A DNA stretch of 54,864 nt from Anaerophilus nitritigenes (GTDB lineage: Bacteria > Bacillota > Clostridia > Peptostreptococcales > Thermotaleaceae). The stretch spans positions 1-54,864 of the forward strand of contig NZ_RYYS01000016.1 in the NCBI RefSeq assembly GCF_004138215.1, given 5' to 3'. The notes under the pieces were generated by a model. It worked only from the letters and a program-made list of their open reading frames with translations. It did not search any database and was not told where the DNA came from. Position 1 is the first letter of the stretch; the number at the start of each line of letters is the position of its first letter. The position numbers and the translations under genes were made by a program. Below, piece by piece: positions 34,606 through 42,481 of the stretch.

Positions 34606-35289
34606 TTGAAAAATTTTGAGATTATAACAATTGAAGAATTGCTAAAAAGATTAGAAAAGTACACTTACAAGCAATTGCATATACACCATACATTTAAACC
34701 AGATCACAGCAATTTTAATGGAAAAAATCATATTGCTCTACAAGAAGGTATGTATCGTTATCATACGGAGACTAAAAAATGGCAAGATATAGGGCAACAT
34801 GTGACCTTGGCACCAGATGGAAAATTTATTACAGGAAGAGACTTTAGTACTTCTCCTGCTAGTATTGCTGGATGGAACAAAGGAGCTTTTGCAGTTGAAA
34901 TGATTGGTAATTTTGATGTAGGAAAGGATCAATTAAAAGGAGAGCAAAAGAGAAGTATATTAATGTTATCTAAATATTTTGCAGATCGTTTTGGATATGA
35001 TTGTATTAAATTTCATAGAGAAGGTCCCGGTGTGCGAAAAACATGTCCTGGAACTTCAATAAAAAAAGATACATTCATTAAGGAGGTAATGAGTATGGGA
35101 AAAATTTTTAAGGATGTAGAGGACGGTAGATGGTCAGTTCCATATATAGAGGCTGCAAAAGATTTAGGTATTATGAACGGAAATACAGATGGTACATTCA
35201 AGCCAACAGAACCACTTACAAGAGAACAAGCAGCAATAATAGCTGTAAATCTATATGAAAAAATAACTGGAAAGAAGGTTGTTGAATAA
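34606..35289 (+). CDS. N-acetylmuramoyl-L-alanine amidase with SLH domain (endolysin)
   Basis: About 227 residues from TTG 34606 (ggaag 8 bases before; in-frame GTG at 34597 overlaps the signal). An Amidase_2/PGRP domain shows zinc-ligand residues in LHIHHTF (about 24-30) and in KFHREGPGVRKTCPGTS. The C-terminus carries one SLH module (FKDVEDGRWSVPYIEAAKDLGIMNGNTDGTFKP...LTREQAAI; about 172-225), which binds secondary wall polymer. It cuts the amide bond of peptidoglycan during lysis. The SLH module implies a host with an S-layer-type wall. It overlaps the next gene by one base. Confidence 0.9.
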   Translation: MKNFEIITIEELLKRLEKYTYKQLHIHHTFKPDHSNFNGKNHIALQEGMYRYHTETKKWQDIGQHVTLAPDGKFITGRDFSTSPASIAGWNKGAFAVEMIGNFDVGKDQLKGEQKRSILMLSKYFADRFGYDCIKFHREGPGVRKTCPGTSIKKDTFIKEVMSMGKIFKDVEDGRWSVPYIEAAKDLGIMNGNTDGTFKPTEPLTREQAAIIAVNLYEKITGKKVVE

Positions 35290-35609
35290 TGAACGTAGAA
35301 GCGATTGTAAAGGTAGGAACAGCCGTAATTGCTCTTATAGGAGCAGTGATCACATATATTATTATTCCTTATATTAAGTCTAAGACTACAGCAGAACAGC
35401 AGAAAAATATTAAATTTTGGGTAAAGGTTGCGGTAAATGCAGCAGAACAAATCTTCCAAGAAAAGAGCCAAGGGCAGCAGAAAAAGCAATATGTAATTAA
35501 TTTTTTATTTAAACAAGGTATTCAAATTAGTATGGAGCAATTAGACCTATTAATAGAAGCAACAGTTTTAGAATTGAATAAAGATATTAAAATAGATGCA
35601 GGGGCTTAA
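35289..35609 (+). CDS. LLH-family holin
   Basis: 106 residues. An N-terminal membrane helix (TAVIALIGAVITYIIIPYI, about 9-28) is followed by a conserved region FWVKVAVNAAEQIFQEKSQGQQKKQYVINFL, the hallmark of phage LL-H-type holins, and LDLLIEATVLELN. It cooperates with the amidase in lysis. Its start overlaps the amidase stop by one base. A terminator follows, so it closes the lysis operon. Confidence 0.9.
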   Translation: MNVEAIVKVGTAVIALIGAVITYIIIPYIKSKTTAEQQKNIKFWVKVAVNAAEQIFQEKSQGQQKKQYVINFLFKQGIQISMEQLDLLIEATVLELNKDIKIDAGA

Positions 35610-35627
35610 ATGCTCCTGCTTTTTTTA
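35598..35627 (+). terminator. Terminator after the lysis cassette
   Basis: gcaggggc (35598-35605) pairs with gctcctgc (35612-35619, one mismatch) followed by seven T. It overlaps the last codons of the holin gene. Confidence 0.85.
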
Positions 35628-35715
35628 TTTTTTGGACAGAAACTTAAGTTAACGATAGATGAGGATATGTAAAGAAAGAGTTTAAATTTTATAAGATATA
35701 TATTTGTACTTATGG

Positions 35716-35787
35716 TATAATATAGAAAAAACTATAGTTTAATATCGCACAGCTAAGGGACTTACATATTACATGAAAGTCCCTTAG
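35716..35787 (+). ncRNA. Possible short transcript with stem-loop
   Basis: An extended -10 (TGG-TATAAT, TATAAT at 35716-35721) precedes a perfect 10-bp stem ctaagggact (35753-35762) / agtcccttag (35778-35787), followed by a T-rich stretch. This could be a small RNA or a leader with attenuation, upstream of the NA37 gene. There is no usable -35, and expression is unknown. Confidence 0.35.
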
Positions 35788-35797
35788 TTGTATTTAT

Positions 35798-35827
35798 TTG
35801 TAAAAAATAATAAATAAATGGTATAAT
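35798..35827 (+). promoter_or_regulatory. Promoter of the NA37 two-gene operon
   Basis: TTGTAA (35798-35803), an 18-base spacer and TATAAT (35822-35827) with an extended TGG. The start codon lies 35 bases downstream. Confidence 0.7.
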
Positions 35828-35861
35828 ATGCATGCGATATAAAATTATAGGGGGAATATAT

Positions 35862-36935
35862 ATGGTTGAAGAAATTAAGATGAAGAACTTCGGTGATATA
35901 TATATAAAGAGTGCGATTTTGCATATCATAGATAACAAGCAAGATGATAAACCAGAATTGAGTGATTTAGAATTAGATTTAAGTAGTGAAAAGTCTTATG
36001 ACTTTTTAAAATCACATATCAAAGAGTCTTTGTTAGATAGTAAGAATCTTAAAGCTAAATTTAATGATCCATCTGAAAATTCTGTTTTGAAATGTTATAA
36101 TAATATTGTAAATGATGAAAAAAACTTTGTAGATGCATCAAAGAAAATAACTGAAAGATTGTTTAAATTTATGGGGAAAAAGGCAAGTAATGGATGTCTT
36201 ATTGTATGTTCTTATAAAGATGAAAAGAGTAATGAGTTTTTAGCAATTTTGAAAATGGATTATAATAATTATTACATATTTGAGAGGATAACTACTAATG
36301 AAGGGAAAATGTATAATAAGTTAATAACTAAATCTGATGGATTACCTTCTATTAAAGAGAAACTTCAAAAATGTGCATTTATAAAAATGTATAATGATAA
36401 TAATGAATATGACTTACTAGTCTTAGATAAACAGAGAAAAAGATATCATGAAGATGATGTATCTCAATTTTTTTATAAATTCTTTTTGAATTGTAATTTT
36501 AATGACAACATTAGAAAAAATACAAAAAATTTGCTGAAGTATACTAAGAAATTCATTGAAAAAACATATGGTTCCGATCCAGTTTTAGCTAAAGAAAAAA
36601 TCAGTATATTATATGATACTTTTAATAGTAGTAAAACATTTAATGCTAAGAATTTTTCACAACTTGTTTTTGAAGAGGAAGAAATAAAAGAGAAATTTAT
36701 TGAAGAAGTAATAATGAAAAATGATTTAGAGATAGAAACTGAAATAGACAATGGATATACAAAAAATAAGACAAATCAAATATCATATAAAGCAACTGAA
36801 GGATTGGAAATAAAAGTACCAGCAAAGCTTGTAAAGGATAAAAAAGTGTTTGAAATAAAAAAATCACAAGATAATCCTGGAACATATAATATAAGCATCA
36901 AGAATATACATTTAGATAGTTATGATCTTGAATAG
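35862..36935 (+). CDS. NA37/NdpA-like nucleoid-associated protein
   Basis: 357 residues from ATG 35862 (aggggg upstream; an in-frame ATG at 35832 has none). The pattern is that of the 37-kDa nucleoid-associated protein family (NdpA/YejK, PF04245): IKSAILHIIDNKQDDKPELSDLELDLSS... near the start, FDFLKSHI-like (SYDFLKSHIKESLLDS), a central strand block FLAILKMDYNNYYIF, and EFKIKK-like C-terminal strands with EGLEIKVPAKLV. Members bind DNA. Here it is not a chromosomal housekeeping copy but the first gene of a cargo operon beside a membrane protein. Family call is by motif; defence role is inference. Confidence 0.75.
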   Translation: MVEEIKMKNFGDIYIKSAILHIIDNKQDDKPELSDLELDLSSEKSYDFLKSHIKESLLDSKNLKAKFNDPSENSVLKCYNNIVNDEKNFVDASKKITERLFKFMGKKASNGCLIVCSYKDEKSNEFLAILKMDYNNYYIFERITTNEGKMYNKLITKSDGLPSIKEKLQKCAFIKMYNDNNEYDLLVLDKQRKRYHEDDVSQFFYKFFLNCNFNDNIRKNTKNLLKYTKKFIEKTYGSDPVLAKEKISILYDTFNSSKTFNAKNFSQLVFEEEEIKEKFIEEVIMKNDLEIETEIDNGYTKNKTNQISYKATEGLEIKVPAKLVKDKKVFEIKKSQDNPGTYNISIKNIHLDSYDLE

Positions 36936-36965
36936 GGTAATTTGTAATAGAAAGGAGGTTTATTT

Positions 36966-38498
36966 ATGAAATTATTATATGGCTATATTAAAAATATTGA
37001 AGATATATTTGTTAATGAAACTACTGAAATAACCGAAGATGTTTCAATTTATGAATTATATAGCCATGTAACAGGCAAAACTTTAAAGAAACTATTAAAA
37101 TTAGATATAGAAAAAATCTTCAATTATTTTAATGCTTCTCTACGCATTACTGTTTCTGATGAGTTTAATAACCCAGAAATATTTAATAATGAAGATGAGA
37201 CACAGAATACAATTGAAGAAATTGAAGATCGTGAAGATGAAGAAGAACTGAAAGTTATAGTAAAAATTTACAAAAAGGTATTTTTACAAGAAAGATACAA
37301 TTATAAGAATGATAGGTTTGAACTAAATTTTTTTACTACAAAATACAATTTATATAAATTTTTAAAAGACAACACAATTAACTATATCCAAAATCAAATG
37401 TTTACTCCTTATAAAAAGTTATTTATAATAATTGGAGATTCTGATTTGAATTATGAAAATGATTATTTAGGGATATTAGGAATAAATGTTAATGATGAAT
37501 ATATCGAAAATTTGAGGGATGATACAATTAACCCAGATTATGAATATATAGATAACATTATAAATTTGAGGGAAAAAGAAATAAGAAAGACAGATAATAT
37601 TAAATATATTGCTCCTGAATTCTTTTACTTTGAAGATATTGAAGATCAAAATTTAAACAAAATATTTTTTAAAAAAACTTGTGATTTAATAATAATGTAT
37701 TTATCAGAAACTGTTAAGAATATGGAAAGATATTATTTATGTGAATTCAATGGATATAAAAACTTAAATATAGTTATTGATGACAATGATATAGAAAATG
37801 AATTAACTAATAATAACGTTAAAAGACTTTATGAACTGTATAAATGGACATATCAATCTGGTTTTACTGATAAAATAATGATTGTAAGAAATATAATAAG
37901 TAAATATTTAAAAGAAGATGAAAAGCTTAACTATGGTACATTACTAAAAAATACTAAGGATATTTATGGTTCCGTACAAGCTAATTATCGAATCTTTTTT
38001 GAAGAAAAAATTGATGATTTTTTTGAAGATAGAAAAAAGGTAGCACAATATACCCTGGAAAATATAAAAGATTTAGAAAAAGAAATAAGCAATCTTGCGA
38101 ATACAATTTCACAGAATGTATTAACTGCAATTGGAGTAGTATTAACTACAATCATAACTAATTCTGTAAAATCAGATTTAACTATTAGAGGTATTAAGAT
38201 TGCTATAATATCCTATATTGTATACCTTATTATAAGTTTTATTTATAATTTAATTATACCGAACATGTTAGTTATGCAACAATATAATACCAATAATCAT
38301 TTATTACATTACTATACAACATTCCTACCAGAGAAGATAGTTAAAGATGTTAAAGGAGAGATAGTAGAAAAGAAGCTAAAATTTTTTAAAATATGCTGGG
38401 GGTTATCTTTATTCATTATTATAAGTTTAATTATTATATCAATATATACTTTCAATAATTTAGAAAATATTTATACAGTTTTCTTAGGAAGTTCATAA
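36966..38498 (+). CDS. Unknown 510-aa protein with three C-terminal membrane segments
   Basis: 510 residues. A cytoplasmic part of about 375 residues has an acidic stretch around 75-95 (EEIEDREDEEE) and YERYNYKNDRFELNFFTTKYNLYKFLK-like mixed helix/strand character. Three hydrophobic segments follow: about 383-402, 409-431 and 472-495. It is 30 bases after the NA37-like gene with a strong ribosome binding site (aaaggaggt), so it is co-transcribed. A cytosolic DNA-binding-type partner plus membrane-anchored partner recalls two-component anti-phage systems with membrane effectors. No known family is recognised, and it is not KwaA (which is far smaller). Confidence 0.65.
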   Translation: MKLLYGYIKNIEDIFVNETTEITEDVSIYELYSHVTGKTLKKLLKLDIEKIFNYFNASLRITVSDEFNNPEIFNNEDETQNTIEEIEDREDEEELKVIVKIYKKVFLQERYNYKNDRFELNFFTTKYNLYKFLKDNTINYIQNQMFTPYKKLFIIIGDSDLNYENDYLGILGINVNDEYIENLRDDTINPDYEYIDNIINLREKEIRKTDNIKYIAPEFFYFEDIEDQNLNKIFFKKTCDLIIMYLSETVKNMERYYLCEFNGYKNLNIVIDDNDIENELTNNNVKRLYELYKWTYQSGFTDKIMIVRNIISKYLKEDEKLNYGTLLKNTKDIYGSVQANYRIFFEEKIDDFFEDRKKVAQYTLENIKDLEKEISNLANTISQNVLTAIGVVLTTIITNSVKSDLTIRGIKIAIISYIVYLIISFIYNLIIPNMLVMQQYNTNNHLLHYYTTFLPEKIVKDVKGEIVEKKLKFFKICWGLSLFIIISLIIISIYTFNNLENIYTVFLGSS

Positions 38499-38621
38499 TA
38501 GTTATTAAAAAGTTTTATCATGGTATTTCTTTAAAGCTGATTATGGAATATGGCAAATCAATAATAGTTCATAAAAAATACATAATTGGTTTTTCGTCCT
38601 TATAGTTTTCCTAAAACATTA

Positions 38622-38645
38622 GACCAGGATTTCTCCTGGTCTTTT
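38622..38645 (+). terminator. Terminator downstream of the cargo operon
   Basis: gaccagga (38622-38629) pairs perfectly with tcctggtc (38634-38641), followed by tttt. It lies 120 bases after the membrane-protein gene. Confidence 0.8.
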
Positions 38646-38684
38646 AAAATCACTTCCACTCGAACCCCTTCAATTATTTTAATA

Positions 38685-38836
38685 GTAGATATATATGTAA
38701 AGAAGGAAAAACCAATTCCATATCTAATACATAATATAAATACTAAAGATGGAGAAGTTATATTCCTATGGATAAAGATTTTATAGAGTACCCTATTAGG
38801 ATTGATATTAGAGAGTTGCTAGAAGGTAAAGAGTAG
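38685..38836 (+). pseudogene. Frame-disrupted coding remnant
   Basis: Two short readable frames follow each other: VDIYVKKEKPIPYLIHNINT... ending near 38786, and a shifted frame from ATG 38768 (MDKDFIEYPIRIDIRELLEGKE) ending 38836. The break around 38768 looks like a frameshift in a decayed gene. Composition is protein-like; the parent gene is not recognised. Confidence 0.35.
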
Positions 38837-38842
38837 AGGATG

Positions 38843-38863
38843 GGTGGCAAATAAAATGCCACC
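38843..38863. terminator. Hairpin, weak terminator candidate
   Basis: ggtggca (38843-38849) pairs with tgccacc (38857-38863). The following bases (taattta) are only partly T-rich. Confidence 0.4.
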
Positions 38864-38904
38864 TAATTTAAAATACTATAGAAAGTAAAATTGCAAATCT
38901 ATTG

Positions 38905-39015
38905 TTGACAAAAGATGAAAATATATATTATATTCGAAAACCATGAACTATGGAGAGCGATATTTAAGCACAACTTTATTTGATTTTGAGGCATAGTCTA
39001 TAGACTATGCCTTTA
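38905..39015 (+). ncRNA. Possible small RNA with own promoter and terminator
   Basis: TTGACA (38905-38910), 18-base spacer and TATATT (38929-38934) are followed about 55 bases later by a perfect 22-bp palindrome, ggcatagtcta/tagactatgcc (38990-39011), and tttata. There is no ORF between. It is a promoter-to-terminator unit of about 75 bases just upstream of nadE; it could alternatively be the nadE leader with an attenuator. Confidence 0.45.
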
Positions 39016-39030
39016 TATATATTAGTTTTG

Positions 39031-39039
39031 TGGTATAAT
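39031..39039 (+). promoter_or_regulatory. Extended -10 promoter of nadE
   Basis: TGG-TATAAT (TATAAT at 39034-39039) lies 48 bases before the nadE start. The -35 region overlaps the tail of the preceding hairpin. Confidence 0.55.
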
Positions 39040-39086
39040 ATCTAAATGTAAAGGTTTTCACTACTCATAGAAAGGAAAGGTTTTAT

Positions 39087-39842
39087 ATGGATAAGGATAT
39101 ACAACAAAAGATTGATCAAACAGTACAATGGCTTCAAAATCAAGTAAAAGAATCAAAGACAAATGGACTTATTGTAGGCATATCTGGAGGAATTGATTCA
39201 GCCGTAGTTGCCTATTTAATAAAACAAACATTTCCTAAAAATTCTTTAGGTGTAATTCTTCCTTGTAAAAGTAACCCAAAAGATCAAGAGGATGCTATAT
39301 TAGTTGCAAAAGGATGTAATATAGAATATGTGAACTTAGATTTAAGTAAAGTTCATGACACTTTGTTAGATAATATTGTAAATACTATGAAAAATAAAAA
39401 TCTATTAAAAGACGAAAACAGTTTACAATTAAGCGATGCAAATCTTAGAGCTAGATTACGAATGAGTTCTATCTATTGTATAGCTAATACACTAAACTAT
39501 TTAGTAGTAGGAACAGATAATGCAGCTGAAATTTATACAGGATATTTCACAAAATATGGAGATGGAGGAGTGGATATTTTACCTATTGCAAATCTTCAAA
39601 AAAAAGAAGTATATGAATGGGCAAAATATATGGAAGTACCTCAAAGTGTAATCGATCGTCCACCATCAGCAGGTCTTTGGGAAGGACAAACAGATGAATA
39701 TGAAATGGGAACTACTTATGACAAAATAGATGCATTTTTAGAAGGAAAAAGTATTCCAAAAGAAGATGAAGAAATTATACAAAGATTACATATACGCTCT
39801 CAACACAAAAGAATGACTCCAGCGACACCTCCTATTTTTTAG
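39087..39842 (+). CDS. nadE: NH3-dependent NAD+ synthetase
   Basis: 251 residues. It converts deamido-NAD+, ATP and ammonia to NAD+, the last step of NAD synthesis, in the cytoplasm. The ATP pyrophosphatase loop GISGGIDS is at 31-38. Further family signatures are LSDANLRARLRMSSIYCIAN, VVGTDNAAEIYTGYFTKYGDGG, NLQKKEVYEWAKYM and RPPSAGLWEGQTDE. There is no glutaminase domain, and the length is normal for the ammonia-dependent form. It is the first clear host gene after the phage material. ATG follows gaaaggaaagg. Confidence 0.96.
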   Translation: MDKDIQQKIDQTVQWLQNQVKESKTNGLIVGISGGIDSAVVAYLIKQTFPKNSLGVILPCKSNPKDQEDAILVAKGCNIEYVNLDLSKVHDTLLDNIVNTMKNKNLLKDENSLQLSDANLRARLRMSSIYCIANTLNYLVVGTDNAAEIYTGYFTKYGDGGVDILPIANLQKKEVYEWAKYMEVPQSVIDRPPSAGLWEGQTDEYEMGTTYDKIDAFLEGKSIPKEDEEIIQRLHIRSQHKRMTPATPPIF

Positions 39843-39890
39843 TAAATTTATGTATGAATAATATATGTTTTATGAGAGATAATAAACTTG

Positions 39891-39986
39891 TATAGGGCAG
39901 TATAGAAGGCGAAAATTCAGGATTGAGTCCGACTTTAGAAGCGGTAACAGTCTTAAAGACCTTTCTGTACTGTACCTATATTTTTT
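39891..39986 (+). ncRNA. Structured RNA candidate downstream of nadE
   Basis: The ends 39891-39909 and 39961-39980 pair over roughly 17 bp with one bulge (tatagg/cctata, cagta/tactg, agaa/tttct), enclosing about 50 bases of less AT-rich sequence (gattgagtccgactttagaa and so on). Six T follow the closing stem. There is no ORF. It resembles a stand-alone small RNA with intrinsic terminator; I checked mentally against SRP, 6S and common riboswitch consensus elements and it matches none. Confidence 0.5.
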
Positions 39987-40003
39987 ATATAACAAATTTT
40001 TAG

Positions 40004-40067
40004 AAAATAAATGAAACAGGTGTTATGATTTAAACTTCTAAATCATAACACCTGTTTCATTTATTTT
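40004..40067. terminator. Bidirectional terminator with perfect 29-bp stem
   Basis: Arms 40004-40032 and 40039-40067 are perfectly complementary with a 6-base loop and A/T runs on both sides. It lies between the convergent nadE/RNA unit and the lipoprotein gene, whose stop codon it touches. Confidence 0.85.
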
Positions 40068-41002
40068 TACATAGATTTTGTTATATCTTCCATCATGAGC
40101 ATAATATTTTTCATTACTATACTTCCGTTGATTTTGATTAAATGGATATCTTTTTTTTCTATAGATTTAGATAGATTGATTATAGATACATCGAATTTGT
40201 CTACTGTTGATTTAGCTTTTTTTTCAATTAATGTAGATTTTATACTTTGAGAAGTTTCTTTGATTTTATCAATGCTTTTTTGTGCTGAAACATAATCACC
40301 CATAGCTGCATTTAAAATAGCATGTCTTGTGAGGTATTTTAATGTATAGATAGCAGGTGGTACATCTATTTTAAAGGATATCATAAATTTTGGTAAAAAA
40401 GAGGTTAAATGATTGGCAGTTGTAATGGTATTTATATAATCTTTGTTCATTCCATATGTTGTAAGCATATTGAGAGATTCTTCAAATCCAGAAATAATAT
40501 CAGGAGAAACACTTTGATCGATTAATAAGGGTTCTAATACGTTCCATTTATTATGGATCATAAGAATAGTTTGGTTAATTTTTTTCCAAGTTTCATCAAT
40601 ATTTTTTGGAGGTTTTTGTTCTTTAGATGAGGTAGCATTTTCTTTTTTTAGAATATCTGTTAAAATACTTTCGTCAATAGTCATGGGTTTTGGCTGTTCT
40701 TCTAATAGTATGTTACTTTTTTTCTTTGTTGTTTTTTCATTTTCTTGTGTAGCTTCTATTTGAATTTTTTCATATTCTATTTTTTTTGTTTCTATAATCA
40801 CTCTTTGAAAAAAAGGAATCATGTCTGCTTGATTCATAATGGATAGTGTATCTTTTTCTATTTCTTTTATAACAGAAGGAAGCGCTTTGGGTTCATTTTC
40901 ATTTTTAGGTGTAGGTTTTTGAACTTTTTTTGTACAAGATACAGAAAATAAGATTAAGCAAAGAGTAAGTAATAAGGAAATATATTTTTTTGAATTTTTC
41001 AT
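40067..41002 (-). CDS. Lipoprotein of unknown function
   Basis: 311 residues with a lipoprotein signal peptide: MKNSKKYISLLLTLCLILFSVSC, lipobox around residue 23 (SVSC). The mature part is helical with a disordered Lys/Pro/Glu linker (KKVQKPTPKNENEPK), a middle Lys/Glu-rich segment and repeated IDKIKET/STIEKKAKST-type helices. It is secreted and anchored to the outer face of the membrane. aggtgat precedes ATG. Function is unknown; it is the last gene before a bidirectional terminator and is in the same direction as gltS, with that gene's terminator in between. Confidence 0.75.
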   Translation of the reverse strand: MKNSKKYISLLLTLCLILFSVSCTKKVQKPTPKNENEPKALPSVIKEIEKDTLSIMNQADMIPFFQRVIIETKKIEYEKIQIEATQENEKTTKKKSNILLEEQPKPMTIDESILTDILKKENATSSKEQKPPKNIDETWKKINQTILMIHNKWNVLEPLLIDQSVSPDIISGFEESLNMLTTYGMNKDYINTITTANHLTSFLPKFMISFKIDVPPAIYTLKYLTRHAILNAAMGDYVSAQKSIDKIKETSQSIKSTLIEKKAKSTVDKFDVSIINLSKSIEKKDIHLIKINGSIVMKNIMLMMEDITKSM

Positions 41003-41088
41003 ATTATCACCTCGAAAATAGTATTTCCAGTGACTATAGAAAGCATACCGTAAAATGATAAAGAATACAAATTTTTTTGAAGAATATA

Positions 41089-41117
41089 AAAAAAGATGGA
41101 ACTAGTCCATCTTTTTT
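41089..41117 (-). terminator. Terminator of gltS
   Basis: gatgga/tccatc stem with a 5-base loop, flanked by A7 and T6, so it can work on both strands. It lies 20 bases beyond the gltS stop. Confidence 0.85.
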
Positions 41118-41137
41118 GAAGATTATTATGAATATGT

Positions 41138-42331
41138 TTAACGGAATACATTTGCAAATATTGTAATAATTCCTGCGTTACAAAAGTCGATAAATAAACT
41201 TCCTACAAGAGGTATAACAAAGAATGGAGTTGGAGCTGGACCGTATTTACCTGAAATCGCTTGCATATTTGCGATAGCATTTGGAGTAGCTCCCATACCG
41301 AATCCACAATGTCCTCCTGCTAAAACTGCTGCCTCGTAATTTCTTCCCATTACATTGAAAGTTACAAAGTAAGCAAAGCAAGCCATTAGTACAGTTTGAG
41401 CGATTAACATGATAAGCATAGGAACAGCTAAATCAGCTAATTGCCATAACTTTAATCCCATTAAAGCCATAGATAAGAAAATAGATAAAGCAATATTTCC
41501 TAATAAATCGATTTCTATAGTAGGTACTTCATAAGAATGAGTAAAGTCTGATATATTTCTTATAATAGCAGCTGCTAACATAGCACCTATATAAGATGGG
41601 AAAGTCATACCAGTTTTTTGTATAAACATTGAAAGTATTGTACCAATTCCCATAGCTAAAATAATTTGTGATGCAGCTAAAGAGAAATTTTTAGGAATTA
41701 ATTCTTGAACTTCTTCTTGTGTAGCAGCAACTTCTGCATGTGCTTTTATATTACTAGAAGCTGTAAGATTATGTTTTTCAATTAATCTTTTAGCAATAGG
41801 ACCACCCAACATACTTCCCATAATTAAACCAAAAGTTGCAGAAGCCATTGCAACAGTAGTTGCACCAATAGCACCTTGACTTTCAAATAAAGGACCAAAA
41901 GCACCAGAAGTTCCATGTCCGCCTGTCATAGGAACAGATCCTGTTGAAAGTCCGATTAAAGTATCTAGTTGGAAAACCTTTGCAAGACTTACGCCAATTA
42001 CATTTTGAAGAGAAACTAAAATAATTGCAACAACTAAAAATAATCCAACCTGAACTCCACCTTTTTTCAATAATTTGAAACTAGCAGTAAAACCTACTGT
42101 TGTAAAAAATGCTGTCATTAACACGCTTTGAAGTGTTGTATCCATTTGAAATTCTAATATGTTAGATTGTTTTAAAATTAAAGCCGTGATTGCAAAAATC
42201 AATCCACCAATTACAGGTGCTGGAATACAAAACTTTTCGAGTAAATTCACTTTTTTACGGATTGTTTGTCCTAAAAATAAAACCATTACTGCGATAGCTA
42301 CTGATTGAAGCATATCTAATTCTAATAACAT
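41138..42331 (-). CDS. gltS: Sodium/glutamate symporter
   Basis: About 397 residues from ATG at 42331 (aaggagg 7 bases upstream; an ATG at 42337 is only one base from it). Ten or more hydrophobic segments, with GltS signatures PAPVIGGLIFA near the start, TGSVPMTGGHGTSGAFGPLFE (pore-loop) and VLAGGHCGFGMGATPNAIANMQAI near the end. It imports glutamate with Na+. Downstream of a GlnK/GlnL-type pair in the same direction, it is the probable target of that system, and a GlnL-box-like element lies in its upstream region. Confidence 0.93.
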   Translation of the reverse strand: MLLELDMLQSVAIAVMVLFLGQTIRKKVNLLEKFCIPAPVIGGLIFAITALILKQSNILEFQMDTTLQSVLMTAFFTTVGFTASFKLLKKGGVQVGLFLVVAIILVSLQNVIGVSLAKVFQLDTLIGLSTGSVPMTGGHGTSGAFGPLFESQGAIGATTVAMASATFGLIMGSMLGGPIAKRLIEKHNLTASSNIKAHAEVAATQEEVQELIPKNFSLAASQIILAMGIGTILSMFIQKTGMTFPSYIGAMLAAAIIRNISDFTHSYEVPTIEIDLLGNIALSIFLSMALMGLKLWQLADLAVPMLIMLIAQTVLMACFAYFVTFNVMGRNYEAAVLAGGHCGFGMGATPNAIANMQAISGKYGPAPTPFFVIPLVGSLFIDFCNAGIITIFANVFR

Positions 42332-42375
42332 ACACATACCTCCTTAATATTTTATAAGATAATTCCTATACACTT

Positions 42376-42428
42376 ATTATAAGAGGTATACTACAAAAAA
42401 ATACTTCTTACAACAAAAAACTACAAAG
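42376..42428 (-). promoter_or_regulatory. gltS promoter with GlnL-box-like element
   Basis: On the minus strand: CTTTGT-AGTT-TTTTGT (42428 to 42413), a further TTTTTGT (about 42401-42393), then -10 TATAAT (42381-42376) with no good -35. The B. subtilis GlnL site is, as I recall, TTTTGT-N4-TTTTTGT. The match is near, and the distance to the -10 suits an activator. Confidence 0.55.
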
Positions 42429-42481
42429 ATTGTTTTTATAATTCAATATTTTACTACATATGAAATTGAACTTTCAATTTT

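Larger units (their letters stand above)
38499..39086. other. Intergenic region between phage cargo and nadE
   Basis: About 590 bases. It contains a terminator at 38622, coding debris at about 38685-38836, hairpins at 38843 and 38990, and promoters at 38905 and 39034. The right prophage boundary (att site) probably lies here or in the cargo region, but the left end is outside the window so it cannot be matched. Confidence 0.5.

Noticed and set aside
35862-38498. Kiwa defence system (KwaA/KwaB)
   Set aside because: KwaA is a short multi-span membrane protein and KwaB a DUF4868 protein. Here the membrane partner has 510 residues with three C-terminal helices and the other protein has NA37-type motifs.
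38586-38786. A 66-residue open frame downstream of the cargo operon as a real gene
   Set aside because: Its first part runs through a perfect terminator hairpin (38622-38641), it has no ribosome binding site, and its second part looks like frameshifted debris.
38499-39086. Defined right attachment site (attR)
   Set aside because: The left prophage end is outside the window, so no matching core repeat can be identified.
39891-39986. SRP RNA, 6S RNA or a tRNA-like element
   Set aside because: The conserved GGAAG tetraloop region of SRP RNA, the central bubble of 6S and tRNA arms are absent.
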